Source: Klebsormidium nitens
Taxonomy: Eukaryota; Streptophyta; Klebsormidiophyceae; Klebsormidiales; Klebsormidiaceae
Direction of reading: 5' to 3'
Length of the DNA stretch: 64,000 nucleotides
Assembly: GCA_000708835.1 (NCBI GenBank)
Contig: DF237278.1
Span: 1 to 64,000, forward strand
A program made the translations under genes and the position numbers. A model generated the notes under the pieces. That model saw only the letters and a list, made by a program, of their open reading frames with translations. It was not told the DNA's origin and did no database searches. Below, one piece after another: positions 60,540 through 64,000 of this stretch (position 1 is the stretch's first letter; each line of letters begins with the position of its first letter).

Positions 60540-60710
60540 CGACCGGAGTTGCGCAGAACCAGTTCGGATCCAAACCGGATCTGCTTCGGTCCCAATTTGG
60601 ACCGTTTTCAGACATCCGAAATGTCTGAACGGGATCTGAAGCTTCGGACCGGGGTTGGACAGGTGTTTTAGTTTGGACCCACTTCGGACCGGGTTCGCAC
60701 GAAAAGCTTT
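60540..60710. repeat. Second TCCGAAC / GGTTCGGATC word cluster
   Basis: The cluster has repeated gttcggatcc, aaccggatct, ttcggacc and gtttggacc words, in the same style as the cluster at 40090-40330. A dispersed low-complexity family is the simplest reading. Confidence 0.65.
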
Positions 60711-61324
60711 CTCGCAGTAAACTTAGCGCACAATATAACGGCTCATAAATTACCTCCAATTCGAAGCCTGGATCCGATTATCAAACGCTCTTTGTATAAT
60801 TCATGTTTGTCAAAAGAGGCCGTCTCTTTCTGTTAAGCCCTCTCTACTCCGCTAAATTCCTCATGCGCTTTCTTCAGAAAAAGAAGTAGAATCAATCACT
60901 CTCGATCTTTCGCAAGCTGGCTGTGCTGCTCTTCCGTCGCCGGAACGGTGAAAAAGCCTTCCTCTTTCAGCAGTAGTGGAGCGCTCTCATGTAGGGCTTC
61001 CACCGTAGTCGCTCCCTGAGTCATCTGATGCCAACACCTTAAGCAGCGCAGCCTGAACCCTCATTCAACACTACATATCTTAAACGTCGATGCAGCTAAA
61101 TCCAGTCGTGGCGGCTCTGGATTGCTGGTTTTCGATGCGCCCCTTCCAGTTGGTACGCTAGTCTCGTGCTTTCCCACAGAGTTACTTCGATGAAGGTTGC
61201 TACGCACGTGACGCAGCGTCTTTATTCCTCCAACCCACGGAAACATGCCTCGTCCAAAGCGGCCCAGCTTCAAAGGCAGACAGAGTCGGCGGCGAACGTC
61301 TTCTGAGGGGCGGCCGCGGCTCGC

Positions 61325-61455
61325 GCTCCGAACGCGCTGCGCGCGAGCTTCGCAAACTTCGAGCGCGCGCACTGCCCGAGTCTCCTTGCGGAAGGTGCTG
61401 CGCGCGAGCTTCGCGAACTCCGAGCGCGCGCGCTGTCCGAGTCTCCTTGCGGCAC
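61325..61455. repeat. GC-rich tandem pair, about 61-63 bp unit
   Basis: Two consecutive copies of gctgcgcgcgagcttcgcra followed by actycgagcgcgcgc and gagtctccttgcgg occur at about 61335-61392 and 61396-61455. Short open frames on the minus strand cover it, but no coding case can be made. Confidence 0.85.
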
Positions 61456-63486
61456 GCCTTCTTGAGGTCGGATGGAACCACCGGGGCCTCAACCAAAGGC
61501 CCCTGCTCTTGAGACAGCGGAACCCGGCCGGGGGGTGTTATATCTAGTGCGGTTGACCTCCTGAAGTGCGTAAGGAAGTAACTCATATGCCTAATCAACT
61601 ATAAACTAACTTATCAACTAACCCCCTGAGTAACCAACGTGCCTGACCCGCTAACCACATGTTGCCGGAGACCAAAGTGACCCGAAAGCACATGATAAAC
61701 CGGGCCCGCCTGGTCTAGCTGCTGACCGATTTGACTCTAGTTCCGGGTTCCTCTTCCGCCATTCCGTCCTTTTGGAATCCTGGCGTTCCGTAGCCAGCTC
61801 GCAAACGAACGTCCGCGAATCCTATAGCACGGTTATCATTGTACGTTCCGCCGGACGTCCACTTTTGCCCAGTCGGACGTCAGTCAGCTCCTGGTTGCCG
61901 TGCGCACTCCTGCACTCCTGCTTTTTGGACAAGGCGCTACCTTCTACACGTGTATAAGACACCAGTTACAAACAACGGCAGCGTACCGCCCGCCTCTTTG
62001 GCAGTTCGGGACCTTTTTGAGTTGCCTGCTGCAAGCTTCTATCCAGTCGTGAATGGCTTCGTCCTCAGCTTTGCAGCCCGGTGTAGCCTGTAAAAGTACG
62101 TCCGTCCTTGAAAGGACTAGAAACGTTGGTAATCTGCAGTTTGAAGCTTAGTACGAGCGTTGTGCACTATTATCCAGAGGCGCATTAACAGCGGACTCGA
62201 ATCTAGCACCTCCGCACCTCCCTGAGTTTGAAAATGATGCCTGGCCGTTGTGAGTCTTGGTGGCTAAAAAAGGCGTTACATAGGCATCACGGAAACTAGA
62301 CGAGCGGGAAGTTTTCATTTCATTTGTCAGCGCAAGAAAGAGTCGGACCGAGGATTGCAACCAGCAACTCTTGTTTGCAGCAACGAATCTAATCGGATGG
62401 TCATTTATTGAGTGAGCGGGACGAACCTCCCTTCCAAATGTACTAGAAAGTAAGCAGTGGGTCTCTTCGTATCCTACTGGCGCCAACTTTGCTTGCTACT
62501 CCTCGCTTTTGTGCAACATCTAGACGAGCGGACATGATGGCTAAGTTCAAGCCTTTTATCCTAGACGTTCTAGTTCCTTGTATACCAGACCCCGTGGGTC
62601 GGCCCCGACTACTGTGCAAAAGAAAGATTCTCGTATGATACGTTTCAGTGTATGGTATCAGTGCGCATGCCATATCATATGATGGTCGATCAACCATGCC
62701 GATTTAAGGTCGGTGGTCGACGAGAGGGAACATGACTACTTGCAAAGCTGGGCACAAGGTTTCAATGAATCGAGCTTAATTGCCCAAGCGGCATACGCGC
62801 GCCTGACTTATGCGCTAACATATTTCACAGTCTGGTTTCAGCAAGTCACGGGACATCAGGCGCGCACAACATTTGGTATGCGATGGGGGCTGGCAGGAGT
62901 GGTTGCAGATTCGATGCGAGTTTGAAGGTCCCATCAATGATATCTAGAAACATGGAATTTCAAAACGGCCGCTAGCTCCTTTGTGAAACGCAGTCAGCCA
63001 CGAAGAACGGTACGAATGACAGGTTGCTGACGACAGATTCCTATAGTACTATTCAGACTGTACAGCGTCAGTAGGGACGTCGACAAATACTTTCACCCTA
63101 ACAAAGTTGTATCTAGAACCCAATCACTTCAATACTTGCGAGCTGAGTAAGCTCGCGTGCTGCGACCAAGTGAATCGGTCTTTCCTTGCCCCTTTCCTAG
63201 TGCTAAATCTGCTTCAGCGTATCATATATCGTTCGTCAAACACCCCGATCGCAAAGACAGAAATAATCAGAGAAGTCCCGGGCGCACTCTGAGTATAGTA
63301 GCCTCATACTCCTCTGCTTGCCGAGTGCCCATTGCGCCCGGTATGGCGACCAACTGGCCACTATGACACTACTTCGGTCGCCAATTTTGACGCCACGACA
63401 TTTAAAATTCCGCGGCACCAGAGCACTGAGGTCGTCACAACGCGACGTGAATTGAACGCCCGAGTTCAGTGATTGTAACTGAATTT

Positions 63487-63606
63487 TCACTGGGCTCCTG
63501 CAGTCTTGCCGGGTGTTCTGATTGAGTTAAAGTCCTGGTAAAGCTCCATCCGAACCTTGGTTTCCTTGACCTTCTTCCAGTAAATCGCCGATTGGTCGAT
63601 ACGCAC
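63487..63606 (-). CDS. Probable terminal exon of an unidentified gene extending right
   Basis: On the minus strand a T-rich acceptor (tttgttgttgtcgccag) is followed by a 40-codon open exon starting GTGCGTATC and ending at TGA (63489-63487). The peptide is charged and helical in look (YWKKVKETKVRMELYQDF) and ends GKTAGAQ. Upstream exons would lie at higher coordinates; none could be identified with confidence before the window ends at 64000. The family was not recognised. It could also be a chance exon-like stretch. Confidence 0.4.
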   Translation of the reverse strand: MRIDQSAIYWKKVKETKVRMELYQDFNSIRTPGKTAGAQ

Positions 63607-64000
63607 CTGGCGACAACAACAAATTATGATGTAAGCTTCCAGGGGAGGGAGGTCTGTGGAAAGAAGCGGAAGAGTTTGGTCAAGTCGCCTTCAAGGAGAG
63701 ACTTCGTTTTGGTTCAAGGGCCTTCCGCTGGGCATACTGGAAAGCGGAAGCTTTGCACGTTTCCCTCGTGAGGGACCGCGAGATCTCAGTTAGAAGTCCG
63801 TCAATGCCACTCCGGCAGCAGTCAGGTCACAGAAACGGCTGCCCGAAAAGCGATCCAGGAGAGAGCAGCTGCTGAGAAAGAACGCCTATAGACTGAGATC
63901 TATCTATCATAATGGATCGGGGAACTTGTCTGAGCTGCGAGCTTTGACCAGCGTAAAGCATCGGCCTCGTGTAAACGTTTCAGATATCTCCGGATTAGCA
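63607..64000. other. Right-edge stretch, probably intronic
   Basis: If the exon at 63487-63606 is real, this is intron of the same minus-strand gene. No second exon was recognised. Confidence 0.3.

Larger units (their letters stand above)
54684..63486. other. Nearly nine kilobases with no supportable gene
   Basis: No exon with matching splice sites or family motifs was recognised. The longest open frames (56477-57037 minus; 58659-59315 plus) have no ATG-based, spliced or motif support and are near what chance gives. The region holds GC-rich patches near 57090-57550 and 61240-61480, a perfect hairpin at 58846-58884, and a TCCGAAC-type cluster at 60540-60710. It may contain decayed mobile elements, but no transposase, integrase or reverse transcriptase motif was seen. 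Confidence 0.45.

Overview
The window looks like nuclear DNA of a green-lineage eukaryote, most likely a streptophyte alga of the Klebsormidium kind. That is an inference from gene structure and protein types; no marker gene is present. Genes are split by GT-AG introns, with exons of about 50 to 920 bases and introns of about 0.4 to 1.9 kb. Coding exons are GC-richer than the introns and intergenic DNA. There is no sign of operons, ribosome binding sites, CRISPR, rRNA or tRNA genes. One 20-base run of N (47644-47663) marks an assembly gap. Gene models were built by joining exons whose splice sites and codon phases agree, not from transcript evidence.

Layout: (1) 1468-6282, minus strand, seven-exon type II membrane glycosyltransferase with a fucosyltransferase-like HxRxxD motif. 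(2) 9390-14775, plus, four-exon type II membrane SGNH/PC-esterase-like protein, a candidate polysaccharide O-acetyltransferase. (3) 16628-21007, minus, secreted or type I membrane protein with three EGF-like modules; the middle of this model is incomplete. (4) 23707-28054, plus, 29899-33517, minus, and 44184-47748, minus: three paralogous O-fucosyltransferase-like genes sharing intron positions and phases, with the second and third exons exactly 212 and 250 bases in all three. The first two point toward each other. (5) 36684-38116, plus, a small secreted protein. (6) 50180-54683, plus, a secreted modular Cys-rich protein with Pro/Thr-rich linkers. (7) 63487-63606, minus, the probable last exon of a gene running off the right edge. 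The stretches 38.1-44.2 kb and 54.7-63.5 kb hold no supportable gene.

Nearly every product is predicted to act in the secretory pathway or outside the cell: four Golgi-type glycosyltransferases, one acetyltransferase-like enzyme, and three secreted or surface proteins, one with mucin-like linkers. A role in making cell wall or surface glycoconjugates is a reasonable inference, but linkage alone does not prove that they cooperate.

The most unusual signal is structural. In six of the eight main gene models, a short piece spanning an exon edge (splice site plus adjacent exon and intron) has been duplicated in tandem, usually into the neighbouring intron. Acceptor copies are seen at 14.1 kb (61-bp unit, three acceptors), 26.9-27.1 kb, 30.0-30.2 kb (102-bp unit bounded by CACGTG) and 53.5 kb. 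Donor copies are seen at 2.8-3.3, 13.1-13.4 and 30.4-31.1 kb (52-bp units grading into a decayed array). The copies make decoy or alternative splice sites. In two cases they are in frame and open, so they could add 34 or 42 residues to a glycosyltransferase.
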